Positions 8,281-16,458 of a stretch of DNA of 51,929 nucleotides are shown one piece after another. Under the pieces are notes generated by a model. The model made no database searches. It had not been told where the DNA came from and worked only from the letters and a program-made list of their open reading frames with translations. A program made the translations under genes and the position numbers. Source of the DNA: DATKZS01 sp035527835 [NCBI: bacterium] (GTDB taxonomy: Bacteria; RBG-13-61-14); the NCBI GenBank assembly GCA_035527835.1, contig DATKZS010000027.1, positions 1-51,929 on the forward strand, given 5' to 3'. Positions within the stretch are counted from its first letter, which is position 1. Each line of letters starts with the position of its first letter.

Positions 8281-8523
8281 TCAACTCTTCGGCCGGAGCC
8301 ATGCTCCTTTCCCCGCTTCCTTCCACCGCTCGCCGAAGAGCTGCGGCACGAACCACAGTGGAGAGGTGAGGAACCACGCCAGGCTTGCGAGGTTGAAGAT
8401 GAGCTTGTAGGAATCGAACGAGATGGCGCCGGTGAATGTGGCGATGGCCGCGCCAAGGCCGGCGAGCAGCGAGAGGATGGCCAGCACGCTCGCGACATTG
8501 ATGATGGTGACTCGTCCGTTCAT
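8281..8523 (-). CDS. Small two-helix membrane protein coupled to permease
   Basis: An 80-aa protein with two hydrophobic segments (about residues 8-30 and 40-62) separated by a short polar turn, and a basic C terminus. Its ATG overlaps the permease stop codon in an ATGA arrangement, so it is translated by coupling from the same message. Small companions of this kind are known for some transporters (for example DUF485 proteins with acetate or pantothenate symporters), but I do not recognise this family. A role as an accessory subunit of the permease is inferred from the coupling alone. Hairpin repeats begin immediately after its stop. Confidence 0.75.
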   Translation of the reverse strand: MNGRVTIINVASVLAILSLLAGLGAAIATFTGAISFDSYKLIFNLASLAWFLTSPLWFVPQLFGERWKEAGKGAWLRPKS

Positions 8524-9929
8524 GACACGCCTCCCGCGGCCGCGGCCACAACTGCCGGCCGCAACCGGTCCTCCACAAACGCCAGTCCCAGGTAGAGCCC
8601 GAGCGCGATGAAATAACCCGGCAGCCACCGGTAGAAAAGATGGATCGGCATGAAGTAGCACGCCGCGAGGGTAATCGCCCAGCTCCCGAGCAGCGCATAG
8701 CTCATGAACCATCCGCGCTGCTCCGCGCGGTACTGTCTGATCCCGAGCCGCGGAATGAGCCAGAACTCCGCGAACACCGCCGCGCCCACCGGCATCAGGA
8801 TGAGCCCGTAGATCGCCACGAAGTCCAAAAGCCGCATGAAAAAGAACGGGAAGCACGACAGGATGGTGGTCACCACCCCCGCCGTGAGCGTCACCGCCCA
8901 GCGCGGCCAGTTCGGCGTCACCGTTTGCAGCGCGAGCCCGGACCGGTACATGGTCGGGTTGGCCGTGGTCCAGCCGGCCACCACCACCGCCACCGCGCCA
9001 GCAAGCCCCGCCGCGTTCACCGCCATCTGGCCGGGGCTCATCTTGAGCCCGATGGCCGCGACCATGATCCCGGACGCGAGCCACGCCATGAAGTGGCCCG
9101 GGAACATCCCGAACGCCGAGTACAGCCCGTAGCGCCAGCTCTTCGCGTACCGGAACACCGCCATGTCCGACAGGTCCACGTGCATGGCCAGGTTGCAGAA
9201 CCAGGCGAAAAAGCAGATGTGCCAGAACCCCAGCTTCTCCTGGCCCGCCACCGCCACCCCGTTCCAGATCTTGGTCCGCGCCAGCTCCCACAGCTCGCCC
9301 GCCGTATGGAACTCGCCGACCTGAGGCAGCACCGCCACCGCTCCCGCGAAAAATACCAGCAGCATCCACGGCGAGCACACGCTCGAAAACTCCGTGAGCT
9401 TATCGAACCCCAGCACCGCCACCACCGTCACCACCGAACCCACCACCAGCGTGATCGCCACCCACCCCACGCCCGTCGGCAGCTTCGCGGAAAGCGCCGG
9501 AGTGTCAACCCCGAACGCCAGGCCCACCGCCGTCGCCGCCACCGAGATCATCGCCCCCGCCAGGATGCAATATAAAAACGCGTTCGCGATGTTGTAGATG
9601 AACGTCACCCCCGGGCCCCCGATCTTCCGCAGATACCAGTACAGCGTGAGACGCACCTTGACCCCGATCGGAGCGCAAATCAACGTCCACGACAGCACCG
9701 CCAGCGCGTTCCCCAACAGCAGCCCCCAGATCAGGTCCGAGGCCGACACCCCGTGCAGAACGAACATCGCCCCGATCACGAACTCCGTGCCCGCCACGTG
9801 CTCGCCCGCGAACAGAGCCGCGAACCGCGGACCCGACTGCAGCTTGTCCGGTGTCACCGGCTCACGGTCGAACTCGTACAGCGCGTCCAGCCGCTCCGTG
9901 ATCCCATGAAGACCGCCCTTCTCACTCAT
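8520..9929 (-). CDS. NCS1-like (cytosine/purine/allantoin) permease
   Basis: A 469-aa integral membrane protein with about 12 predicted helices. The N-terminal region (FAGEHVAGTEFVIGAMF) and overall layout resemble purine-cytosine permeases of the nucleobase:cation symporter-1 family, which import nucleobases or related compounds with Na+ or H+. The assignment is by general likeness and the substrate is open. The ATG at 9929 is preceded by AGGAGG; an upstream ATG 30 bases earlier is less likely. The gene is followed with ATGA overlap by the 80-aa membrane protein. No catabolic gene for nucleobases is adjacent. Confidence 0.7.
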   Translation of the reverse strand: MSEKGGLHGITERLDALYEFDREPVTPDKLQSGPRFAALFAGEHVAGTEFVIGAMFVLHGVSASDLIWGLLLGNALAVLSWTLICAPIGVKVRLTLYWYLRKIGGPGVTFIYNIANAFLYCILAGAMISVAATAVGLAFGVDTPALSAKLPTGVGWVAITLVVGSVVTVVAVLGFDKLTEFSSVCSPWMLLVFFAGAVAVLPQVGEFHTAGELWELARTKIWNGVAVAGQEKLGFWHICFFAWFCNLAMHVDLSDMAVFRYAKSWRYGLYSAFGMFPGHFMAWLASGIMVAAIGLKMSPGQMAVNAAGLAGAVAVVVAGWTTANPTMYRSGLALQTVTPNWPRWAVTLTAGVVTTILSCFPFFFMRLLDFVAIYGLILMPVGAAVFAEFWLIPRLGIRQYRAEQRGWFMSYALLGSWAITLAACYFMPIHLFYRWLPGYFIALGLYLGLAFVEDRLRPAVVAAAAGGVS

Positions 9930-10127
9930 GTCCGCCTCCTTTGACCGTCGTTCCCGCAATCATACAAAACAACGCCCGCCGCTTACAAGCGTTCCTCCAC
10001 TTTTTGCCAGCCCCAAAACTTGCGCCTCCCGGCAATTGTGGCGATAATAGAAGGGCCGCTCGCGGAATGCGGTTGCGGCCGGCCCTTAAAACTATTTTCC
10101 CTGAGTATGGGGAGAGGAAGGACGATC

Positions 10128-11525
10128 ATGAAAAGGCTTATAGTCCTAGCGGCGCTGGTGGCGCTGGCGGGCGCGTTCGGAGTCAATTGCCAGACTTCAT
10201 CCGGCGGCGGCGGTGGCGGACTGTTCAGCATGGGAGACACCGAGACCTCGTTCCCGGTCTGGGACATGGTCTTCATGGTCACCGGCGCCACCTGTCCCAA
10301 GAGCTTCGCCGGCAGCGGCGCCGAGCTGTCCCTGCCCGGCCAGGAAGTGCCCATGACCGGCGGCATCTTCCCCGGCGTCAAGGTCGTCAACTCCGGCTAC
10401 GAGTATGACGCCGACGTCCCCGAAGTCTCCATCCTCGCCTATTACCTCACTGCTCCCGTCAACCCCGGCGACACCATCGTCGTCCACTTCACCTATCAGG
10501 CCGAGGCCGACGGCGAGCACGGCGATTATTTCCTCGTCCGCATCATTGACGGCGACCGGTTCCGCGTGCCCGTCCAGGACCGCGGGCTGGCCATGGCCCA
10601 GGGCGTCCCCAAAATCGTGAACTACTCCTCCGTCGCCCAGGGCAGCAGCTTCGCCGTTCAATTCATCGTGGGACTCAGCGATCCCACCGATGCCCTCTAC
10701 CTCGACGACGTCAAAGTGCGCGTCGCCGGCGTGGAAGTGATCGCCGACAACTTCGAGGCCGGGACCTACGAAGGCCTGGCGGCGCTCGGCCCCGCGATGT
10801 TCCGCCTCGACCTCCGCCCCACCCATCCCGCTCCCGGCAGCTCCTTCGGCCCCCAGGCCGGCGTCGTCCTGGAAGGAACGCAGTCGCTGGGCATCACCGG
10901 CGGACGCTACTTCCAGCTCTACGGACAGGGCGCAACCATGAACGGAATCTCCGCCCTCGTCCTCACCTACGCCGACCCCAGCCTGCCCCCCTTCTTCGGC
11001 CAGTCCCAGGCCGCGTTCCTGGGCGGCATTTACCTGGGAGATTACTTGGCCTATGACAACGCCGTGGCCACCACCTGCTCCGAGCAGGGACAGCTCCTGA
11101 TCGCGCCCAACAACTCCGGTAACGCCGACATCTCCGGAGTATGGTACTTGACCCTCGACGCCTCCTGCGACGACGGCGACAGCGTCCACGTCGCCATCGG
11201 AAATCCCCTCCCGCCCCACGCCGCCGGCGACCCGGTCTCCGTGGCCAACGCCTTCGGCACGTTCGTGGGCTATGGTTTCTCCATCAATGGAGACCCCATC
11301 ACCAACATCTTCGGCCTCACCCTCGGCAACGCCGGCGTCATAAGCATGTCATATGGACCGGCCTCCGCCCAGCTCGTCGGCGGCTACGACAAATCCAGCG
11401 GCGTCTTCGCCGGACAGATCCTGGGCGCCATCCCCAAAGGCGGCGGCCTCGGAGTCTGCGCCGTCACCTCGGGCACGTTCCTCGCACTGATTGACTCAAC
11501 CGTATACGTCCCGCCTCCGCTCTGA
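10128..11525 (+). CDS. Secreted protein of unknown function
   Basis: A 465-aa protein beginning with a clear signal peptide (MKRLIVLAALVALAGAFG). It is followed by NCQTSS and a run of six glycines, a typical linker after cleavage. The cysteine after the hydrophobic core could be lipidated, but the preceding residues do not match a standard lipobox. The remainder is rich in Gly, Asp, Val and aromatic residues and looks like beta-sandwich material; I recognise no family. GAGAGGAAGG lies upstream of the ATG at 10128. It is divergent from the NCS1-like permease (198 bp apart) and followed by a repeat-filled gap. Confidence 0.7.
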   Translation: MKRLIVLAALVALAGAFGVNCQTSSGGGGGGLFSMGDTETSFPVWDMVFMVTGATCPKSFAGSGAELSLPGQEVPMTGGIFPGVKVVNSGYEYDADVPEVSILAYYLTAPVNPGDTIVVHFTYQAEADGEHGDYFLVRIIDGDRFRVPVQDRGLAMAQGVPKIVNYSSVAQGSSFAVQFIVGLSDPTDALYLDDVKVRVAGVEVIADNFEAGTYEGLAALGPAMFRLDLRPTHPAPGSSFGPQAGVVLEGTQSLGITGGRYFQLYGQGATMNGISALVLTYADPSLPPFFGQSQAAFLGGIYLGDYLAYDNAVATTCSEQGQLLIAPNNSGNADISGVWYLTLDASCDDGDSVHVAIGNPLPPHAAGDPVSVANAFGTFVGYGFSINGDPITNIFGLTLGNAGVISMSYGPASAQLVGGYDKSSGVFAGQILGAIPKGGGLGVCAVTSGTFLALIDSTVYVPPPL

Positions 11526-11540
11526 CCGCGGCGGGGTCAA

Positions 11541-11805
11541 GTTCGCACAGAGACACGGAGTACACGGAAAATTAATATAGGAACCCCTCGGCTCTCTCTG
11601 TACTACTAACGTCCAAGATGCATAAATTTCTTTGCACTTTTCGTGAAATCATGCGCAACCGGATGAAAGAATGAATGAACAAGGATATACAGGATATTCA
11701 GGATAAGAAAATCTTATCCTTGACATCCTGAATATCCTTGTTAATAAACTCTTTGGTTGCGGCCTTGAGCCGCGTTGTGATCTCCGTGCCTCGGTGTGAA
11801 ATCAA
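11541..11805. repeat. Nested inverted repeats filling a gene-free gap
   Basis: The outer arms are degenerate copies of the TTCGCACAGAGACAC family (left near 11541-11568, right near 11771-11803). Inside lies an independent inverted repeat whose 31-bp arms (11678-11708 and 11712-11742) match at about 27 positions with only a 3-nt loop, made of AGGAT-stepped units. The layout suggests insertion of one hairpin element into another. The whole 11526-11844 gap holds no gene. Confidence 0.7.
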
Positions 11806-11844
11806 TACGCCGGCGGTCCCGTTCATCGCCGAAGAAAAAGAACC

Positions 11845-12855
11845 ATGCCCCGGATCATCGAAAGCCGCGCCCCCAACCGCATCCTCGACTTCGGAGGATG
11901 GACCGACACCCACTTCGCCCAAACCGGCGCCGTGGTCAACCTCGCCGTCACCCTCTTCGCCCACGTCACCCTCGTCACCCGCCAGGCGCCCGGCGCCACC
12001 ATCCACGTCCTCGATTACGGCGACCGCCTCGACGTCGCCGACGTGGTCAAGGAGCAGTACGGCCACAAGCACGACCTCCTCCTCGCCGCCCTCAAGCTCA
12101 TGCCCATCCCCGACGGCCTCGACGTTTACATCACCGCCGACGTCCCGCCCGGCGCCGGCACCGGCTCATCCGCCGCCATCACCGTCGCCCTCTTGAAAGG
12201 CCTCTCCATCCTCGCCGGCCGGCCCCTCGTGCCCCACGAGCTCGCCGCCCTCGCCCACCACCTCGAGACCGCCGAGCTCGGCCACGAGTGCGGCGTCCAG
12301 GACCAGATCGCCTCCGCCTACGGCGGCCTCAACTACATCGCCATCGCTGCCTACCCCCAGGCCGACGTGTCCCCCATCCTCCTCTCCGACGCCGCCCGCC
12401 TCGCCCTCGAAAGCCGGCTCCTGCTCGTGTACGAGGGCCGCGGACACCTCTCCTCCGAGGTCCACCGCCAGGTCATCGAGGGCATGAAACAGCCCGGCTC
12501 GCAAATCGCCTCCGCCCTCTCCGGGCTCGCGGCCTGTGCCGAGGACGCCAAGGCCGCGCTCATCACCGGAGACCTGGCCGCCCTCGCCACGATCATGGAC
12601 CGCAACAACCGCCTCCAAAAAGAGCTCCACCCCGGCATCACCACCTACCGCATCGAGATGATCGAAGACATCGCCCGCGCCAGCGGCGCCATCGGCGCCA
12701 TGATCAACGGCGCCGGAGGCGGCGGCTCCATCACGCTCCTCTGCCGGCCCGGCGCCCGCGCCACCGTGGCCCAATCGCTCCGCCGTGAGTCCTTCACCAT
12801 CCTCCCCTGCGTCATCGCCCCCGAGCCCGCCAGAGCCTGGGAAACGCCGGGGTGA
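11845..12855 (+). CDS. GHMP-superfamily sugar kinase (HddA-like)
   Basis: A 336-aa GHMP kinase. The N-terminal substrate motif RAPNRILDFGGWTD, the phosphate-binding PPGAGTGSSAAITVALL and the C-terminal MINGAGGGGSITLL (motif 3) are all intact. The closest named relatives by motif are D-glycero-D-manno-heptose 7-phosphate kinases and related fucose or arabinose kinases, which phosphorylate sugars with ATP in the cytoplasm for nucleotide-sugar or LPS-core synthesis. No heptose or nucleotide-sugar gene is adjacent, so the substrate is not settled. It is flanked on both sides by hairpin repeats and appears monocistronic. The ribosome site is weak (GAAGAAAAAGAA). Confidence 0.88.
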   Translation: MPRIIESRAPNRILDFGGWTDTHFAQTGAVVNLAVTLFAHVTLVTRQAPGATIHVLDYGDRLDVADVVKEQYGHKHDLLLAALKLMPIPDGLDVYITADVPPGAGTGSSAAITVALLKGLSILAGRPLVPHELAALAHHLETAELGHECGVQDQIASAYGGLNYIAIAAYPQADVSPILLSDAARLALESRLLLVYEGRGHLSSEVHRQVIEGMKQPGSQIASALSGLAACAEDAKAALITGDLAALATIMDRNNRLQKELHPGITTYRIEMIEDIARASGAIGAMINGAGGGGSITLLCRPGARATVAQSLRRESFTILPCVIAPEPARAWETPG

Positions 12856-12917
12856 GAAAAGCGATAGGACATTTGCAAAGCGATTTCAGGGGAATAATTA
12901 TCTACCGCCGCTGAGGC

Positions 12918-13007
12918 GATTTCGCACAGAGACACAGAGATCACAGAGTAAAAAGAAAAGTTCTAAATTAATTATTCTCTGTGATCTCTGTGTCTCTGTG
13001 CGAAATC
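12918..13007. repeat. Perfect 31-bp inverted repeat, TTCGCACAGAGACAC family
   Basis: The arms at 12918-12948 and 12977-13007 are exact reverse complements around a 28-nt AT-rich loop. Related elements lie at 11541-11805, 31109-31183 and 40383-40470. The loops are unrelated in sequence, while the arm pairing is conserved. Confidence 0.95.
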
Positions 13008-13120
13008 AATCTCCCCTTGCTTCATAATCATCTTTCAGCGTCGCCTCCATCCTTTTGAAAATTCCATTGTTTCCTCTCACCGTTTGTGTTATGGTCAAAA
13101 AAGCTACCAAGGAGGGCACC

Positions 13121-13615
13121 GTGACCGACATCAACAAAGGCAAGGTGACTTGGTTCGCGCGGACCGTGGTCCGGCTCAATAATTACAGAAAGCTCCACAA
13201 AAACTTCAACATCAGCCCGGAGAACATCCTGGTGCTGCTGCCCCGTTGCGTCCAGAACTCGGAGTGCACCCAGAACATTGTCAAGGACATCAACAACTGC
13301 AAGGGCTGCGGCCGCTGCCCGGTCAAGTCCCTGGTCTCGATGGGACAGGAGTACGGCGTCATCCCCCGCGTCGCCACCGGCGGCAGGCTCGCCCTCTCCT
13401 ACGTCCTCGAATCTTGGGTCGAGGCCGTGGTCGCCGTGGCCTGCGAGGCCGAGCTCAAAGCCGGCATCTTCGCCTCCCCCAAGCCCGTGCTCGCCGTCAT
13501 CAACCACCGGCCCCACGGACCCTGCACCAACACCGGCGTGGACCTCGCCAAAGTCCGTGAAGCAGTCCTCCAACTCATCGGCAAAAAAACCGCCTGCCAG
13601 GCCAAGCCCGCCTGA
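13121..13615 (+). CDS. DUF116-family cysteine-rich protein
   Basis: A 164-aa protein matching my recollection of DUF116: a basic N-terminal stretch, LLPRCVQNSEC, then DINNCKGCGRCPVKSL (a CxxCxxC-type cluster of cysteines likely to bind Fe-S or Zn), and a Rossmann-like C-terminal half ending HRPHGPCTNTGVDLAKV. The biochemical role is unknown. GTG at 13121 is chosen because AAGGAGGG lies four bases upstream; an in-frame ATG at 13091 is a weaker start. It is preceded by a perfect hairpin repeat and followed by REP-like hairpins. Confidence 0.8.
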   Translation: MTDINKGKVTWFARTVVRLNNYRKLHKNFNISPENILVLLPRCVQNSECTQNIVKDINNCKGCGRCPVKSLVSMGQEYGVIPRVATGGRLALSYVLESWVEAVVAVACEAELKAGIFASPKPVLAVINHRPHGPCTNTGVDLAKVREAVLQLIGKKTACQAKPA

Positions 13616-13628
13616 CCCATCCCGCATG

Positions 13629-13686
13629 TGCCCCGAAGGGGCATCTTAACAAAGCCCAGGGTTGGCCGTCCCCGGCCTACCCTGGG
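13629..13686. repeat. REP-like double hairpin (TGCCCCGAAGGGGCA type)
   Basis: The first hairpin, TGCCCCGAAGGGGCA, is at 13629-13643. The second (13655-13686) has arms CCCAGGGTtGGCC and GGCCtACCCTGGG around a short loop. The pair follows the DUF116 stop codon and may act as a transcript end. A weaker hairpin, TTCCCTGAAAGGGAT, follows near 13709. No second copy of this family was seen in the window. Confidence 0.75.
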
Positions 13687-13772
13687 GTACGGACGACGCC
13701 ACGTCAAATGTTCCCTGAAAGGGATATTTAAACCATGCCGCGGTCCTTGGGCCCGTATACACGTTTACTCCA

Positions 13773-13801
13773 TTGACCTGAATCCCGCAATGTCGGATAA
13801 T
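13773..13801 (+). promoter_or_regulatory. Sigma-70-type promoter for the KAS-III/DUF35 gene
   Basis: TTGACC (13773-13778), a 17-bp spacer, then GATAAT (13796-13801). The predicted start near 13808 leaves a leader of about 35 nt containing GGGGAGGTGG just before the ATG at 13843. Confidence 0.6.
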
Positions 13802-13842
13802 GGTCGCCGGCAAGTAAACCAAGGGCAAAGGGGAGGTGGAGT

Positions 13843-15234
13843 ATGATCGGGATCACGGGATGGGGTTGTTACGTTCCCCGCTATCGGCTGACCGGCGAGG
13901 TGCTGGCGCAGGCCTGGGGCGGCTCCAAGGCCGGAGCGCGCGCCGCGGCCAATCACGACGAGGACACGATCACCATGGCGGCGGAGGCCGCGATGGAGTG
14001 CGTGGCCGGCCGCGATCCCTTGGAGGTGGACCGCCTCTACTTCGCGACCACCACCCGCCCGTACCTCGAACACCAGAACGCCGCCATCGTCGCCGCCGTG
14101 GCCGACCTCCGCCACGACATCCTGGCCTGCGACTTCGGGGCCTCCGTCCGCTCATCCACCAACGCGCTGCGCGCCGCCTACGACGCGGTCAAGTCCGACG
14201 AGGCCAACCAGGTCATGGTTTGCGCATCCGACATGCGCCTGGCCGAGCCCGGCGACCCGGCCGAGCGCACCCTGGGCGACGGCGCCGCTGCCCTCATGGT
14301 CGGACGCGGCAAGCCGGTCGCGGTGTTCAAGGGCTTCTTCTCGACCTCGCGCGTGTTTCTCGACTACTGGCGCACCCAGACCGACCGCTACATCCAGTCC
14401 GGCGACGCCAAGTTCATCACGGACGAGGGCATCATGGTGCAGGTGCCGGAGATGGTGGACGAGTTCCTGGCCAGCATGGACCTGGCGCGGGAGGAGATCG
14501 CAGCGGTGGTCTATTACGCTCCGGAGATGAAGCTCCGGAAGGCGCTGGACAAGAAGCTCGGCTTCAAGGCCTCGGCCTATCCGGCCGACGAACCGCAGAG
14601 CCAGATCGGCAACACCGGCTCCGCCCAGGTCTTCTTCTCGCTCCTGGCCGCGCTACAAAAGAGCAAGCCCGGCGACAAGATCGTCATGATCAACCACAGC
14701 TCCGGCGCGGACGCGTGCCTGATGGAAGTCACCGAGCACATCGCGAACTTCAAGACCAGCCTGAACGAGCAGATCGCGGCGGGGCGGCCGATTTCCAGCT
14801 ATGCTAAATACCTGAAGTTCAGGAAGGTCCTGCCCCAGGAGCAGCTCAACGTCTGGGCCTCGCCGCCGGTCTTGTGGCGGGAGGAAAAGCAGAACGTGAG
14901 GCGCCTGGCCAAGAAGTGCAAGGCCTGCGGCGCGGTGCAGTTCCCGGTGCGCTACCAGTGCTGGAACTGCGGCAAGGAGGAGATGGGGACGGTAAAGCTC
15001 CAGCGGCGCGGCGAGGTCTTCACGTTCACGCTCGACTCCCTGGTGCCGAACCCGGACCCGCCCACGCCCATGGTGTCGGTGGACCTGGAAGGCGGCGGCC
15101 GGCTCTACACCCAGATGACCGACACCGACCCGAAAACCGTCAAAATCGGGATGAAGGTCGAGATGGTCTTTCGAAAGCTCCACGAAGGCGGCGGCTTTTA
15201 CAACTACTTCTGGAAATTTAGGCCGGTGGTGTGA
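13843..15234 (+). CDS. KAS III/HMG-CoA synthase-like protein fused to Zn-ribbon/OB (DUF35) domain
   Basis: A 463-aa fusion. Residues 1 to about 340 form a thiolase-fold condensing domain like HMG-CoA synthase or ketoacyl synthase III. Residues about 350-463 form a DUF35 acyl-CoA-associated module with zinc ligands C359, C362, C373 and C376, followed by an OB fold. At the usual nucleophilic-cysteine site the sequence reads DFGASVRSST, with S101 and no Cys; C96 is nearby. DUF35 partners of thiolases are known from archaeal mevalonate synthesis and from anaerobic toluene degradation (BbsA/BbsB). A thiolase follows at 17552, but an AT-rich insertion now separates them. The reaction is not assigned; condensation or retro-condensation of acyl-CoAs is the likely chemistry. 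Confidence 0.85.
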   Translation: MIGITGWGCYVPRYRLTGEVLAQAWGGSKAGARAAANHDEDTITMAAEAAMECVAGRDPLEVDRLYFATTTRPYLEHQNAAIVAAVADLRHDILACDFGASVRSSTNALRAAYDAVKSDEANQVMVCASDMRLAEPGDPAERTLGDGAAALMVGRGKPVAVFKGFFSTSRVFLDYWRTQTDRYIQSGDAKFITDEGIMVQVPEMVDEFLASMDLAREEIAAVVYYAPEMKLRKALDKKLGFKASAYPADEPQSQIGNTGSAQVFFSLLAALQKSKPGDKIVMINHSSGADACLMEVTEHIANFKTSLNEQIAAGRPISSYAKYLKFRKVLPQEQLNVWASPPVLWREEKQNVRRLAKKCKACGAVQFPVRYQCWNCGKEEMGTVKLQRRGEVFTFTLDSLVPNPDPPTPMVSVDLEGGGRLYTQMTDTDPKTVKIGMKVEMVFRKLHEGGGFYNYFWKFRPVV

Positions 15235-15266
15235 TATAATAGTGCTACACAAAGGAGACTAGGTAA

Positions 15267-16436
15267 ATGTCACATTACTTTTGGCAAGGAGATTGGCCGC
15301 CTGGTGTATTATCACGGGAGCAATTGAAAGAGCTAATAGTCGATCATCAGTTCATTCAGAATGTCTCTGACTTTGAGAAGGACGCAGATTATTCAGCTAT
15401 AGATCTATCTCTTGATAGCAAGGCATGGGAAATGGTAAAGGGATCTATTAAACCATGTGGCCCGGATCCTGTCTTCTCCCAAGTTTTAAGAAACGATCAA
15501 TATGCCAGGCATATTGATCCTGACACTAATGGCTATTATAATCTGGATCCTAGTAAATGTTATGTTTTTCAACTTAGTGAGCATTTCACACCTCAAATGT
15601 ATGGATCTTACCTGTTCGGGCAGGCAACCGCTAAAAGCTCCATTGGTAGACTAGATGTGATTGCCAGATTAATTATCGATGGACAATCTAGATATGATTA
15701 TTTCGATAGTAATTTGTCTTCTTCTCCAGCGACAGGCAACTTATACGTCGAAATAATCCCAATCAGTTTCGGTATTAAAGTCCGAAAGGGCGTCCGATTA
15801 TCGCAATTACGTCTTTTTTATGGCTGCATTGATGATTGTATTATTACTGACAATGAATTTATTAAAAGCATTTTTCTGGGAGGCGATGATAGGAATATAG
15901 GTTTTTTATCTGTAAACCTCAATAATGTTAATATTGCGGGCATTGATGCTTGTGCCTACATGGCAAAGAACTGCCCAGAAAGCAATCCTTATATAGATCT
16001 TTCTCAAGATACCAAATTATCTCCAGTCGATTACTGGGAACTTAAGCCATCCGATTCAGAAAAAAAGCTAATTATAGAGAGTAATAATTTCTACCTCATT
16101 AGATCCAAGGAGAATATTTCCCTGCCGTCCAGCGTTGCCGTCTATGCACGAGCAATGGATGAGACGCTTGGAGAAATGAGAATTCATTATGCTGGCTTCG
16201 TTCATCCACATTTCGGCCAAGAAAGAAGTGATGGCATCAAAGGTACCCCACTTATGTTTGAGATCAGAGGCCACAATGCTGATGTCTGCCTTTCAAATGG
16301 AGAGAGCCTTGCAAAGCTAAATTTTTATAGAATGTCAAAGGACGCGATAAAACGAGAGTCTAATAATGCTTACAAAGAACAAGAATTAAAGCTTTCTAAA
16401 TATTTTGATCATTGGCCTCTAAAAATGGGATCTTAA
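15267..16436 (+). CDS. Bidomain dCTP deaminase/dUTPase-fold protein
   Basis: A 390-aa protein matching the two-domain dCTP deaminase family (DCD_N type, usually about 370 aa). The first half has GVLSREQLKELI, then AKSSIGRLDVIARLI and NLYVEIIPISFGI; E162 aligns with the catalytic Glu of Dcd, and RLSQLRL follows. The second half repeats the trimeric dUTPase fold, with HYAGFVHPHFG and E332 in PLMFEIRGHN. The family deaminates dCTP to dUTP; some members hydrolyse it further, and some dCTP deaminases defend against phage by draining dCTP. AAAGGAG precedes the ATG. Its codon use is AT-rich, unlike its neighbours, which argues for transfer. It is 22 bp upstream of the GNAT-ASCH gene, so the two are cotranscribed. 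Confidence 0.85.
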   Translation: MSHYFWQGDWPPGVLSREQLKELIVDHQFIQNVSDFEKDADYSAIDLSLDSKAWEMVKGSIKPCGPDPVFSQVLRNDQYARHIDPDTNGYYNLDPSKCYVFQLSEHFTPQMYGSYLFGQATAKSSIGRLDVIARLIIDGQSRYDYFDSNLSSSPATGNLYVEIIPISFGIKVRKGVRLSQLRLFYGCIDDCIITDNEFIKSIFLGGDDRNIGFLSVNLNNVNIAGIDACAYMAKNCPESNPYIDLSQDTKLSPVDYWELKPSDSEKKLIIESNNFYLIRSKENISLPSSVAVYARAMDETLGEMRIHYAGFVHPHFGQERSDGIKGTPLMFEIRGHNADVCLSNGESLAKLNFYRMSKDAIKRESNNAYKEQELKLSKYFDHWPLKMGS

Positions 16437-16458
16437 ATATTGCAGCTGGAGGTTTACT

